Source: an uncultured Oscillospiraceae bacterium (GTDB lineage: Bacteria; Bacillota_A; Clostridia; Oscillospirales; Oscillospiraceae). Taken from it: a DNA stretch of 33,033 nt. The stretch spans positions 1 through 33,033 of the forward strand of contig CAJUAW010000014.1 in assembly GCA_910584605.1 (NCBI GenBank). Reading direction: 5' to 3'. The notes under the pieces are model-generated. The model was not told the DNA's origin. It made no database searches and saw only the letters and a program-made list of their open reading frames with translations. A program made the position numbers and the translations under genes. Below, piece by piece: positions 6,503 through 15,463 of the stretch; within the stretch, counting starts at the first letter, position 1; each line of letters begins with the position of its first letter.

Positions 6503-8950
6503 TTACTTCCGGGTGGGCACGTGCCAGATGTCGCGGGCGTAGTCCTGGATGGAGCGGTCGGCGGCGAAGATGCCCGACCGGGCGATGTTGATGAGGGACA
6601 TCTGGTTCCAGTGCTGGCGGTCGGCGTAGGCGGCCAGGGCGCGGCGGTGGGCGTCGCAGTAGCTGTCGAAGTCAGCCAGCAGCATATACTCATCGGCCTG
6701 GCTGCCGCCCGCACCGAAGAGCAGGCGGTTGGACAGGTCGGGGTAGGCGACCTTATCATCAAAACCGGCAGTGATCTGGTCGAGAATCCGCTTCAGATCC
6801 TGGTTGTGGAGATAGATCTCGTGGGGGCGGTAGCCGTCCCGCTTGCGCTGGTTCACCTGCTCGGTGGTCAGGCCGAAGAGGAAGATGTTTTCGTCACCCA
6901 GCTGCTGGTGCATCTCCACGTTAGCGCCGTCCAGGGTGCCGATGGTGAGAGCGCCGTTCATCATGAACTTCATGTTGCCGGTGCCGCTGGCCTCCTTGCC
7001 GGCGGTGGAGATCTGCTCGGAGATCTCAGAGGCGGGCATCAGCTTTTCCGCCAGAGAGACCCGGTAGTTCTCCAGGAAGACCACCTGGAGCTTATCCTTG
7101 CAGACAGGGTCCTTGGCGATCTGGCCGGCCAGGGAGTTAATCAGCTGGATGATCTGCTTGGCCACATGGTAGCCAGGGGCCGCCTTGGCTCCGAAGAGGT
7201 AGGTCTGGGGAGTGAACTCCATATTGGGGTTGTCCCGCAGCTGGTTGTACAGGTGGATAATGTGCAGCACGTTGAGCAGCTGGCGCTTATACTCGTGAAG
7301 GCGCTTGACCTGGACGTCGAAGATGGCGTCGGTGTTCAGGGTGACGCCGGATTCCCGGGCGACCCAGGCGGCAAAGCGGCGCTTGTTCTCAATCTTGATG
7401 TCCTCCAGCTGTTTGAGCACGGTCTTGTCGTCCACCGACTTCTCAAAGTCCTTCAGAGCCTCGGGGTGGAGCAGGTACTGATCCCCGCCGGTGCAGTCCC
7501 GGATGAGGGCGTCCAGCTTGGGGTTGATCTGGGACAGCCAGCGGCGGTGGTCGATGCCGTTGGTCACGTTTTTGAACTTGCCGGGCTGGGCCTGATAGGC
7601 GTCCCGGAAGACGTCCCGCTTCAGAATGTCGGAGTGGAGGGCGGACACGCCGTTGATGCACTGGCAGGCGCAGACGCAGAGGTTGGCCATGCGGACCTCG
7701 CCGCCCCAGATGATGGCCATGTGGGCGATCTTGCCGGTGTCCCCACCGTAGCGGCGCTCCAGCTCCTGCTGGTAGCGGCTGGCGATCTCCTTCAGGATCT
7801 GCCAGATGCGGGGAAGCAGGGTCTCGATCAAAGACTGAGGCCAACGCTCCAGCGCCTCGGCCAGGACGGTGTGGTTGGTGTAGCACACCGCGTCGGTGAC
7901 AATGTGCCAGGCCTCGTCCCAGCCATAGCCCTCCTGGTCCAGGAGGATGCGCATCAGTTCGGGGATGACCAGGGTGGGGTGGGTGTCGTTGATCTGGATG
8001 ACATGCTTCCGGGCAAAGTTGCGCAGGGTGCCGTACTGGGCCTTGTGCTGGCGGACAATGGACTGGATGGTGGCGGAGACGAAGAAATACTGCTGCTTCA
8101 GTCGCAGGGATTTCCCTTCGTAGTGGTTGTCGTCGGGGTAGAGGACCTTGGCGATGACCTCGGCCATAGCCTGCTGCTCCACCGCCTTCAGATACTCGCC
8201 CCGGGAGTAGAGGGACATGTCTACAGGGACAGGACTCTTGGCATCCCACAGGCGCAGGGTGTTGGTGTGGTGTGTATTATAGCCGGCGATCTTCATGTCC
8301 CGGGGGATGGCCAGCACGGCGGTGTAGCCCACGTGCTCGGGGTGGTTGCCCCCGTTCTCGTCCCAGCGGTCTTCGATCCTGCCGCCAAAGCGGACCTCCT
8401 CGGCCTCCTCCATCTTGGGGAGCAGCCAGGCGTCGCCCAGGCCCAGCCAGTTGTCGGCCAGCTCCTCCTGCTTGCCGTCGATGATCTTCTGCTTGAAAAT
8501 GCCCAGCTCGTAGCAGATGGAGTAGCCGGTGGCGGGGATCTCCAGGGTGGTCATGGAGTCCAGATAGCAGGCGGCCAGACGGCCCAGACCGCCGTTGCCC
8601 AGGCCGGCGTCCGGCTCAGACTCGAAAAGGTCGGCGGCGGAAAAGCCCATGCCCTCCAGAACGTCCTTCAGAGTGTCCAGAAGGCCCAGGTTGTAGGCGT
8701 TCTTCTCCAGAGAGCGGCCCATAAGAAACTCCAGGGACAGGTAGTGGACCTGGCGCTGCTGCTTTTCCCAGACCTGGTTGCTGGTTTCCATGCGGTGGCG
8801 GGACATGATGTCCCGCAGGACCAGGGCGCAGGCCTTGAACATGTGCGTGTTGTTGGCGGTCTCCACCGTGCAGCCAAAGTTGCGCTGGAGCTTGCCGGTG
8901 ATCATTTCGGTCAGTTGTTCCTTGGTGTATTCAGATGCATATTGGTTCAT
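6503..8950 (-). CDS. glgP: Glycogen/starch/alpha-glucan phosphorylase
   Basis: PLP enzyme that releases glucose-1-phosphate from glycogen ends. The 815-residue length is normal for GT35 phosphorylases. Residues near the start contain YLSLEFLMGRSLEKN, followed by LGNGGLGRLAACYLDSMTTL; the PLP-binding region EASGTGNMKFMMNGALTIG carries the cofactor lysine, about residue 661, and LDGANVEM follows. The ATG at 8950 has GGAGG nine bases upstream; an 18-residue in-frame extension lacks a ribosome binding site and would begin inside the leader hairpin. It follows the glgBCDA genes after a terminator and has its own strong promoter, so breakdown can be set apart from synthesis. Confidence 0.96.
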   Translation of the reverse strand: MNQYASEYTKEQLTEMITGKLQRNFGCTVETANNTHMFKACALVLRDIMSRHRMETSNQVWEKQQRQVHYLSLEFLMGRSLEKNAYNLGLLDTLKDVLEGMGFSAADLFESEPDAGLGNGGLGRLAACYLDSMTTLEIPATGYSICYELGIFKQKIIDGKQEELADNWLGLGDAWLLPKMEEAEEVRFGGRIEDRWDENGGNHPEHVGYTAVLAIPRDMKIAGYNTHHTNTLRLWDAKSPVPVDMSLYSRGEYLKAVEQQAMAEVIAKVLYPDDNHYEGKSLRLKQQYFFVSATIQSIVRQHKAQYGTLRNFARKHVIQINDTHPTLVIPELMRILLDQEGYGWDEAWHIVTDAVCYTNHTVLAEALERWPQSLIETLLPRIWQILKEIASRYQQELERRYGGDTGKIAHMAIIWGGEVRMANLCVCACQCINGVSALHSDILKRDVFRDAYQAQPGKFKNVTNGIDHRRWLSQINPKLDALIRDCTGGDQYLLHPEALKDFEKSVDDKTVLKQLEDIKIENKRRFAAWVARESGVTLNTDAIFDVQVKRLHEYKRQLLNVLHIIHLYNQLRDNPNMEFTPQTYLFGAKAAPGYHVAKQIIQLINSLAGQIAKDPVCKDKLQVVFLENYRVSLAEKLMPASEISEQISTAGKEASGTGNMKFMMNGALTIGTLDGANVEMHQQLGDENIFLFGLTTEQVNQRKRDGYRPHEIYLHNQDLKRILDQITAGFDDKVAYPDLSNRLLFGAGGSQADEYMLLADFDSYCDAHRRALAAYADRQHWNQMSLINIARSGIFAADRSIQDYARDIWHVPTRK

Positions 8951-8981
8951 AACAGTGCCTCCTGTTTGAATGTCGGGTTCA

Positions 8982-9002
8982 GTGGGAGGGAATGCCTCCC
9001 AC
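8982..9002 (-). promoter_or_regulatory. 5'-end stem-loop of the glgP leader
   Basis: Perfect 8-bp stem GTGGGAGG / CCTCCCAC with a 5-base loop. Given the promoter just upstream, transcription should begin at about 9004, which puts this hairpin at the very 5' end of the glgP mRNA, where it could protect against decay. The hairpin is seen; the role is inference. Confidence 0.5.
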
Positions 9003-9010
9003 AAATAGCC

Positions 9011-9039
9011 ATTTTAACAGATTTTTAGGGGAGCGTCAA
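9011..9039 (-). promoter_or_regulatory. Sigma-A promoter of glgP
   Basis: On the minus strand TTGACG (9039-9034) and TAAAAT (9016-9011) are spaced by 17 bp, a near-consensus housekeeping promoter about 60 bp before the glgP start codon. Confidence 0.85.
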
Positions 9040-9306
9040 CGGCGAGGCTGTGAAAACATCGTGGCCGCTTATTTTTTGTGCGCTCCCTTGCAAAGGCCGG
9101 CGGGGAGTGAGGCTGCTGCACGCTTCAAGGACTATCTGGACCAGCTGGCCCAGGGGATGGCCCCCATCTTACCGTTCGTGTTGATTATATCATCCGAATG
9201 AATTTCCCTGTTTTTATCCGCCACTTCTTCAACGATCTGGAAATACATAAATTCCTCGCAGCTGTTTGCCCACAAATCGACATCCCCGGTGTCATGTCCA
9301 TCTTGA
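9040..9306. other. Intergenic stretch with possible degenerate coding remnant
   Basis: This 267-bp gap lies between the glgA terminator and the glgP promoter. The part from about 9175 to 9306 is clearly more AT-rich than its surroundings. Read on the minus strand it gives an acidic peptide containing GDVDLWANSCEEFMYFQIVEE, but with no ribosome binding site, and its only ATG lies inside the terminator stem. It could be a decayed fragment of an imported gene. I do not recognise a family and would not call a gene. Confidence 0.25.
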
Positions 9307-9346
9307 AATAACAAATTCCCGCCCACTAGGGCGGGAATTTGTTATT
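9307..9346 (-). terminator. Rho-independent terminator after glgA
   Basis: A perfect 18-bp inverted repeat, AATAACAAATTCCCGCCC with its complement, around a 4-base loop; the distal arm ends in a T-rich run on the minus strand. It ends the glgBCDA transcript 10 bp after the glgA stop codon. Confidence 0.9.
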
Positions 9347-9356
9347 GTTTGGACGG

Positions 9357-10802
9357 TCAGCCGAGAATGCGCTCGTAGATGCTGACATACTGCTGAGCAG
9401 AATTTTTCCAGGAGAAGTCGGCGGCCATGCCCTCCTTCTGGAGGCCCTTCCAAGCCTTCTTGTCGTCGTTGTACAGATCTACCGCCTCGCGGAGGACCCA
9501 CACCATGTCGCCCGCGCTGATGTTGGAGAAGGTGAAGCCCCGGCCGGTGCCCTCGTACTTGTTGTAGGGGGTGACGCTGTCCTTCAGGCCGCCGGTCTCC
9601 CGGACTACGGGGATGGTGCCGAAGCGCATGGCGATCATCTGGCTCAGACCGCAGGGTTCGGATACGGAGGGCATCAGGAAAATGTCCGCGCCAGCGTAGA
9701 TCATGTTGGACAGGGGGGCGGAGTAGGTCAGCTGAGTGGCGAAGCGGCCAGGATACTGGTTCTGGGCGTTGCGGAACGCCTCCTCATACTGCCAGTCGCC
9801 GGTGCCCAGCACAACCATCTGAACGCCCTTGGTGCCCAGGCCCATGATCTCGTGGATGGCGTCGGTGACCATGGAGAAGCCCTTGTGGCCGACCAGACGG
9901 GAGACGCAGGCGATGAGGGGCACATTCGGGTCCTCCTGGAGGCCAACAGCCTGCTGCAGGGCGGCCTTGCAGGCGGCCTTGCCCTTGGCGATGTTCTTTA
10001 GGGTATAGTTGGCCGCCAGACCGGTCATGGCGGCGGGATCGTACAGCTCTGTGTCGATGCCGTTGAGGATGCCCTCCAGCTTGCTGCTCTGCTGGTTAAT
10101 GACGCCGTCCAGCCCGTGGGCGTAGAAGGGGGTGCGCAGCTCCTGGGCGTAGGTGGGGGAGACGGTGGTGACGAAGTTGGATGCCATGATCGCGCCCTTC
10201 ATCAGGTTCACGTCCCGGTGGTAGGCCAGCATGCCCTCGTTGAAGTAGCTGCGGTCCAGGCCGATGACATCCTGGAGCACCTGATCGCCGTAACGGCCCT
10301 GGTACTCGATGTTGTGGATGGTGTACACCGTCTTGGCACCGGCCAGCTCGGGGATGCGGTACTTCTCCTCCAGCAGGTAGACGGGGACCAGGGCGGTCTG
10401 CCAGTCGTTGCAGTGGATGATGTCGGGGGACCAGCCCAGCTGGCCGGGGGTCTCCACAACGGCGCGGGAAAAATAGGCGAAGCGCTCACAGTCGTCAAAG
10501 TGCCCGTAGAGCTGCCAGCGCTTGAAGTAATACTCGTTGTCCACAAACCAGAAGGTGACACCCTGGTACTCCGCCTCAAAAATGCCGCAGTACACCTGAC
10601 GCCAGGCCAGGGTGACGTTAAAATACTTCAGGAAGGTCATCTTGGCGCGCCAATCCTCGCCGATCCCCTCGTACAGAGGGAGGATCACCTTGACCTCATG
10701 GCCCTCGGCCGCCAGAGCCTGGGGAAGAGAGCCGGCTACGTCGGCCAGACCGCCGGTTTTGATGAATGGGGCTGCCTCGGAGGTTGCGAAAAGAATTTTC
10801 AT
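9357..10802 (-). CDS. glgA: Glycogen synthase (ADP-glucose)
   Basis: GT5 glycosyltransferase that extends alpha-1,4-glucan chains from ADP-glucose. The 481-residue length is typical. Residues 1-22, MKILFATSEAAPFIKTGG then LADV, contain the KTGGL ADP-glucose-binding motif (K15 to L19). The C-terminal Rossmann half carries PSVSEPCGLSQMIAMRFGT and VVRETGGLKDSV, with the family EX7E catalytic Glu in SEPCG. The ATG at 10802 has AGAGGAC about eight bases upstream. It is the last gene of the glgB-glgC-glgD-glgA unit, separated from glgD by an 82-bp gap with a large hairpin. Confidence 0.96.
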   Translation of the reverse strand: MKILFATSEAAPFIKTGGLADVAGSLPQALAAEGHEVKVILPLYEGIGEDWRAKMTFLKYFNVTLAWRQVYCGIFEAEYQGVTFWFVDNEYYFKRWQLYGHFDDCERFAYFSRAVVETPGQLGWSPDIIHCNDWQTALVPVYLLEEKYRIPELAGAKTVYTIHNIEYQGRYGDQVLQDVIGLDRSYFNEGMLAYHRDVNLMKGAIMASNFVTTVSPTYAQELRTPFYAHGLDGVINQQSSKLEGILNGIDTELYDPAAMTGLAANYTLKNIAKGKAACKAALQQAVGLQEDPNVPLIACVSRLVGHKGFSMVTDAIHEIMGLGTKGVQMVVLGTGDWQYEEAFRNAQNQYPGRFATQLTYSAPLSNMIYAGADIFLMPSVSEPCGLSQMIAMRFGTIPVVRETGGLKDSVTPYNKYEGTGRGFTFSNISAGDMVWVLREAVDLYNDDKKAWKGLQKEGMAADFSWKNSAQQYVSIYERILG

Positions 10803-10833
10803 AACAAGTCCTCTTTTCAGATGATTCTTGGTA

Positions 10834-10870
10834 GGTGCGGACGCTTTCCGCCAAGGAAAGCGTCCGCACC
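10834..10870. promoter_or_regulatory. Large perfect hairpin between glgD and glgA
   Basis: GGTGCGGACGCTTTCC (10834-10849) and its exact complement (10855-10870) flank a 5-base loop, a 16-bp perfect stem. On the operon (minus) strand no U-tract follows, so it is not a classical terminator for glgD. A T-rich run (TGTTTT) follows on the plus strand instead. It may be an mRNA-processing or stability element that tunes glgA relative to glgCD, or a small palindromic repeat. Confidence 0.65.
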
Positions 10871-10884
10871 TGTTTTATACAAGC

Positions 10885-12000
10885 TTATACCACCGAACCT
10901 TTGGCGATGGCCAGGGGGTACGTGAAATGGCCCATGAGCATGCGGCCCTCGTTTACCTTCACGTCCTTGTCCGCGATGACGTAGGACAGAGAGGCTCCAG
11001 CCTTGACCACCGTGCCCTGCATGAGCACGCTGTTGGAAACCTTGGCGCCCTTCTCCACCACCACGCCGCGGGCCAGAATGGAGTTCTCCACCTCGCCCTC
11101 GATTTGACAGCCGTCGGCTACCAGAGAGCAGACGGATTTGGACTCGGGGCCGTAGTAGGTGGACGGATTGGACTGGTCCTTGGTGCGGATGGGACGGGCG
11201 GGGTTGAACAGATCGGCCCGGACCGCAGGGACCAGCAGATCCTGGGAACGCTGGAAGTAGTCGCTTACCGACTGGAAGCGGCCTACATAGCCCTTGTGGA
11301 TATAGGGCATCATCTTCAGAGACTTCATCCGGGGCTGAAGGACGCCGCGGCTGAAGTTGGTCACGTCGTGGGCGGCGCAGTAGTCCACCATGTCCATCAG
11401 CAGGCGCTTGGACAGAATGTAGATCTCCAGGGATTCCAGCGCCTTGTCGGCGGAGGTGGGGTGGACGGACAGGTCGGTGATCCGGCCCTCCTCGCTGACC
11501 TCTACGTACTCGGAGAACTGGGGCGCGCCCTTCAGAGTGGGGGTACAGACAATGGTGATATCCGCGCCGGAGTTCTTGTGCTGCTCAAAGACCTCGTTGA
11601 CGGGCAGGTTGATGGCGATGTCGCCCCAGGCCAGCAGGACGTAGTCCTGGCGGATGTCCTCCAGGTAGTCGGCTACGCCGGCCAGAGCCTCCATGCTGCC
11701 GCGGTACTCGCCCTGGCCCTGCTCGGTGTAGCTGAAGGGGGGCAGGATGCGCAGGCCGCCGTGCTTGCGGCTCAGGTCCCAGTCCTTGCCGGAGCCCAGG
11801 TGGTCCAGCAGGGACTGGTAGCTTTGGTGGACCACCACGCCCACGTCGGTGATACCGGCGTTGACGCAGTTGGACAGCATGAAGTCGATCAGGCGGTACC
11901 GGCCGCCGAAGGGCAGAGAGCAGGTGTTGCGGGGACGGGTCAGCTCGCCCAGGTTGGCATCCGAGCGGTAAGCGAACAGAATGCTGTGCAGATCATTCAT
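10885..12000 (-). CDS. glgD: Glucose-1-phosphate adenylyltransferase, GlgD subunit
   Basis: Regulatory-type partner of GlgC in the heteromeric ADP-glucose pyrophosphorylase of Firmicutes. At 371 residues it is shorter than GlgC, as usual. The start reads MNDLHSILFAYRSDANLGEL, where the GGxGxRL nucleotide loop of catalytic subunits is replaced. This change defines GlgD and suggests that it is catalytically weak or inactive alone. PFGGRYRLIDFMLSNCVNAG and the C-terminal left-handed beta-helix repeats (for example NSILARGVVVEKGAKVSNS) are clear. Its ATG overlaps the glgC stop by 4 bp (ATGA), which implies translational coupling and balanced subunit supply. Confidence 0.95.
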   Translation of the reverse strand: MNDLHSILFAYRSDANLGELTRPRNTCSLPFGGRYRLIDFMLSNCVNAGITDVGVVVHQSYQSLLDHLGSGKDWDLSRKHGGLRILPPFSYTEQGQGEYRGSMEALAGVADYLEDIRQDYVLLAWGDIAINLPVNEVFEQHKNSGADITIVCTPTLKGAPQFSEYVEVSEEGRITDLSVHPTSADKALESLEIYILSKRLLMDMVDYCAAHDVTNFSRGVLQPRMKSLKMMPYIHKGYVGRFQSVSDYFQRSQDLLVPAVRADLFNPARPIRTKDQSNPSTYYGPESKSVCSLVADGCQIEGEVENSILARGVVVEKGAKVSNSVLMQGTVVKAGASLSYVIADKDVKVNEGRMLMGHFTYPLAIAKGSVV

Positions 12001-13208
12001 GCCTGCTCACCTCCTTTCACATCTTCGCGGATCATGGCTTTTGGCGGGACGGTGGCGTTCTTGCCTACAGTGATCCCGCCGGCCACTACGGCGATGCCCC
12101 AGTTTTCGCTGCCGTCCGGGGCGGCGCCCACGGTGGCGCCGGCTTCCACCGTGGCGTTCTCCGCGACGATGGAGTAGTACACCTTGGCCCCCTCCTTGAC
12201 GGTGGCGCCGGGCATGAGGATGGAATATTGGATATCGGCTCCCTTTTCTACGGTGACCGAGTTGAAGAGCACCGAGTTGGCCACGGCGCCGTCTACCGTG
12301 CTGCCGCCGGTGACCATGGAGTGGGTGATCATGGCGTCAGGGCCGGTGCAGTGGGGCGGCTTGATGGGGGTGCGGGCGTAGATGGGCCAGCTGTCGTCGT
12401 ACATATCCAGGCCGCTGCTGCTGCCGGCCAGAAGGTCCATGTTGGCGTCCCAAAGGGAGTCGATGGTGCCCACGTCCTTCCAGTAGCCCGCGAAGCGGTA
12501 GGCCATCAGCTTCTCGCCGGCGTTCAGCATGTTGGGGATGATATTTTTGCCGAAGTCGTTGGAGGAGTTGGGGTCGGCCTCATCGTCGATGAGGTATTTT
12601 CTCAGCTTGGACCAGGTGAACACATAAATGCCCATGGAGGCCAGGTTGCTCTTGGGCTGGGGGGGCTTTTCCTCAAACTCGTATACCTTGTCGTCCGCCT
12701 CCACGTTCAGAATGCCGAAGCGCTTGGCCTCCTCCATGGTGACCTCCAGTACGGAGATGGTGCAGGCCGCCTCGGACTTCTTGTGGAAATCCACCATTTC
12801 GGAGTAGTCCATTTTATAGATGTGGTCGCCGGACAGGACTACCACATACTCCGGATCGTACAGGTCCAGGAAGCCGATGTTCTGATAGATCGCGTTGGCA
12901 GTGCCCTTGTACCAGCTGCCCTTCTCCCCTTCGCCCAGGTAGGGGGGGAGGATATGGACGCCGCCGTCAGACCGGTCCAGGTCCCAAGGCTGGCCGTTGC
13001 CCAGATAGCTGTTCAGCTCCAGGGGGCGGTATTGAGTGAGAACGCCTACCGTGTCGATGCCGGAGTTGACACAGTTGGACAGGGGAAAATCGATGATGCG
13101 GTACTTGCCGCCGAAGGGGACGGCGGGTTTTGCCACGTTGCTGGTCAGGGCGTAAAGACGGCTGCCCTGGCCGCCGGCCAGCAGCATGGCGACAACTTCT
13201 TTCTTCAT
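11997..13208 (-). CDS. glgC: Glucose-1-phosphate adenylyltransferase, catalytic subunit
   Basis: Makes ADP-glucose from glucose-1-phosphate and ATP, the committed step of bacterial glycogen synthesis. The protein begins MKKEVVAMLLAGGQGSRL, with the GGQGSRL nucleotide loop. NVAKPAVPFGGKYRIIDF, YKGTANAIYQN and SGDHIYKMDY follow, and the C-terminus has beta-helix hexapeptide repeats (VTVEKGADIQYSILMPGATV). I chose ATG at 13208 (403 residues) because GAGGTG lies six bases upstream; a GTG three codons earlier overlaps that site. It is coupled to glgD by a 4-bp overlap and follows glgB. Confidence 0.95.
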   Translation of the reverse strand: MKKEVVAMLLAGGQGSRLYALTSNVAKPAVPFGGKYRIIDFPLSNCVNSGIDTVGVLTQYRPLELNSYLGNGQPWDLDRSDGGVHILPPYLGEGEKGSWYKGTANAIYQNIGFLDLYDPEYVVVLSGDHIYKMDYSEMVDFHKKSEAACTISVLEVTMEEAKRFGILNVEADDKVYEFEEKPPQPKSNLASMGIYVFTWSKLRKYLIDDEADPNSSNDFGKNIIPNMLNAGEKLMAYRFAGYWKDVGTIDSLWDANMDLLAGSSSGLDMYDDSWPIYARTPIKPPHCTGPDAMITHSMVTGGSTVDGAVANSVLFNSVTVEKGADIQYSILMPGATVKEGAKVYYSIVAENATVEAGATVGAAPDGSENWGIAVVAGGITVGKNATVPPKAMIREDVKGGEQA

Positions 13209-13278
13209 GTTGTTCACCTCTTACTTTGTTTGGGGTCTAGCATATTCAAGTCGGGGCTTTTGGCCCTGAGAATGCCCG

Positions 13279-15375
13279 TCATTCACCGGCCTTTTTGGGC
13301 CGGGCCGTCTTTTTTGGTTTGTCCGAGGCGGGCTTCTCTGCCTTGGACTTAGAGGCGGTCTTTTTGGCGGGGGCCTTTTCCGCCTTTGGGGCGGGTTTGG
13401 CTGCCTTTTTGGCGGCGGACGCTTGTTCGGCTTTCTCCGCCTTGGGCTTGCGGACGGGGCTCTTGCGCACGCAGCGCAGAATCACGGCGGACATGGGAGG
13501 CAGGTCCACGATCAGGGACTGCTGCTGGTCGTGGCAGGGGATCTTCTCCGTCTTGATGGGGGCCTTGTCACCCAGACCCTCGCCGCCATAAGCCGGGTCG
13601 TCGGTGTTGAAGGCGACGCCCCAGCTGCCGGCGAAGGGAGCGCCCACCCGGTAGCCGTCCCGGTGCTCGGGGGAGAAGTTGCACAGCACGATGAGGGGAT
13701 TGCCCTTCCGGTCCCAGCGGAGGAAGGCCACGGTGTTGGCGTTGTTGTCGTCGGCGCACAGCCACTGGAAGCCCTGCCAGGAGTCGTCCTGGTCCCACAG
13801 AGGGGCGTTTTCCAGGTAGAAGGCGTTCATGGCCTTGAAGAAGTCCTGGGTCTGGCGGTGGGGGGCGTACTGGAGCAGGTGCCAGTCCAGAGAATACTCG
13901 TAGTGCCACTCGTTCCACTGGCCCAGCTCAGCCCCCATGAAGGTGAGCTTTTTGCCGGGGTGGGTCATCATATAGGTGTAGAAGGCCCGGACTCCGGCGA
14001 ATTTCAGCGGGTTGTCCCCAGGCATTTTTCCAAAGAAGGAGCCCTTCATGTGGACCACCTCGTCGTGGGACAGAGGCAGAATATAGTTTTCGGAAAAAGC
14101 GTACATCAGGGAGAAGGTGATGTCCCGGTGGTTGAACTGGCGGAAGTAGGGGTCCAGCTTGATATAGTGGCAGATGTCGTTCATCCAGCCCATGTTCCAC
14201 TTGAAGTTGAAGCCCAGGCCGCCGTCGTCCACCGGCTTGGTCACCTTGGGCCAGGCGGTGGACTCTTCGGCTACCATCAGCACGTCGGGGTGGGCGGCGA
14301 AGACGGCGGTGTTCAGATCCTGGAAGAACTTGATGGCCTCCAGATTCTCGTGGCCGCCGTTCACGTTAGGCAGCCACTCTCCGTCCTTCCGGTTGTAGTC
14401 CAGGTAGAGCATGGAGGAGACAGCATCCACCCGCAGGCCGTCCATGTGGTACTCCTCCAGCCAGAACATGGCCGAGGAGAACAGGAAGGAGCGCACCTCA
14501 TTGCGGCCGAAGTCGAAGACGTCGGTGCCCCACTCCTTGTGCTCCCCCTTCCGGGGGTCGGCGTACTCGTAGGTGGGGGTGCTGTCGAAGTTGTACAGGC
14601 CGAAGGCGTCCCGGGGGAAGTGGGCGGGCACCCAGTCCATGATGACCCCGATGCCGGCCTGGTGGAGCTGGTCGATGAGGTACTTCAGATCGTCCGGGGT
14701 GCCGAAGCGGCTGGTGGCGGCGAAGTAGCCGGTGCACTGGTAGCCCCAGGAGGCGTCCAGGGGGTGCTCGGTGACGGGAAGCAGCTCTACGTGGGTGAAG
14801 CCCATCTCCTTCACGTAGGGGACCAGATAGGAGGTGATGTCCCGGTAGCTGAGGAACTCCCCCTCGCCGGTGCGCCGCCAAGAGCCCAGGTGGCACTCAT
14901 AGATGTTCATGGGCCGGCGGTAGGGCGGGTTCTTGGAGCGGAAGGTCAGCCAGTCCTGATCCCCCCACTGGTAGCCGGTGTCCAGGTCGTAGAGCTTGCT
15001 GGATACGTCGGGCCGGGTGGCGGCGTGGAAGCCATAGGGGTCGGCTTTGCCTACAAAGCCGCTGCCGTCCGCCTTATGTATGGCGTACTGGTAGGTGTCG
15101 TAGCGGTTCAGGCCGGGGACGAAGGCCTCCCAGATGCCGCCCTCCACCCTGGTCATGGGGGTGGCTTCCAGATCCCAGCCGTTGAAGTCGCCAATGACGG
15201 TGACCTTGGGCGCGTTGGGCGCCCAGACCCGGAACAGGTAGCCCTCAGCGCCGGTTTCGTCCTTGGCGGGGTGGGCGCCAAAGCACTTCCAGGCGTGGGT
15301 GGAGCGGCCTTCGGAAAAGGCTTCAAGCTCCAGAAAAAGGTCGTTGGAAGAGAGTTTTTCTTGGTATTTGGACAT
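13279..15375 (-). CDS. glgB: 1,4-alpha-glucan branching enzyme with lysine-rich C-terminal tail
   Basis: GH13 enzyme that introduces alpha-1,6 branches into glycogen. The core is standard: an N-terminal CBM48-like domain (GYLFRVWAPNAPKVTVIGDF, residues 45-64), then the barrel with GLRVDAVSSMLYLDY (nucleophile D317), MVAEESTAWP (acid/base E370) and LPLSHDEVVH. The last 61 residues (638-698) are unusual. They contain 19 lysines plus many Ala and Pro, with repeats such as KAEK, PAPK, KPKK, like a histone-H1 tail, and are surely disordered. The ATG at 15375 has AGGTG upstream; a longer in-frame reading would overlap the promoter. First gene of the glg operon. Confidence 0.95.
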   Translation of the reverse strand: MSKYQEKLSSNDLFLELEAFSEGRSTHAWKCFGAHPAKDETGAEGYLFRVWAPNAPKVTVIGDFNGWDLEATPMTRVEGGIWEAFVPGLNRYDTYQYAIHKADGSGFVGKADPYGFHAATRPDVSSKLYDLDTGYQWGDQDWLTFRSKNPPYRRPMNIYECHLGSWRRTGEGEFLSYRDITSYLVPYVKEMGFTHVELLPVTEHPLDASWGYQCTGYFAATSRFGTPDDLKYLIDQLHQAGIGVIMDWVPAHFPRDAFGLYNFDSTPTYEYADPRKGEHKEWGTDVFDFGRNEVRSFLFSSAMFWLEEYHMDGLRVDAVSSMLYLDYNRKDGEWLPNVNGGHENLEAIKFFQDLNTAVFAAHPDVLMVAEESTAWPKVTKPVDDGGLGFNFKWNMGWMNDICHYIKLDPYFRQFNHRDITFSLMYAFSENYILPLSHDEVVHMKGSFFGKMPGDNPLKFAGVRAFYTYMMTHPGKKLTFMGAELGQWNEWHYEYSLDWHLLQYAPHRQTQDFFKAMNAFYLENAPLWDQDDSWQGFQWLCADDNNANTVAFLRWDRKGNPLIVLCNFSPEHRDGYRVGAPFAGSWGVAFNTDDPAYGGEGLGDKAPIKTEKIPCHDQQQSLIVDLPPMSAVILRCVRKSPVRKPKAEKAEQASAAKKAAKPAPKAEKAPAKKTASKSKAEKPASDKPKKTARPKKAGE

Positions 15376-15463
15376 ATTTATCACCTCGTGGAATCTTTTG
15401 GAAGCCTCTTGTCGGCTAAAACCAACAAGGGAATGTGACGCGTGGTTGGGTATATTTATCAAA

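Noticed and set aside
6356..9028. A long plus-strand open frame opposite glgP (about 890 codons)
   Set aside because: It mirrors the glgP codons. GC-rich third positions keep the antisense frame open; the translation is a Val/Gly/Leu-rich string with no domain, and no ribosome binding site is seen.
10828..13352. Long plus-strand open frames opposite glgD and glgC
   Set aside because: Shadows of well-supported genes; they would also cross the palindrome and promoters.
13423..15438. A long plus-strand open frame opposite glgB (about 670 codons)
   Set aside because: Antisense shadow of glgB with the same biased composition; GlgB itself has every catalytic motif.
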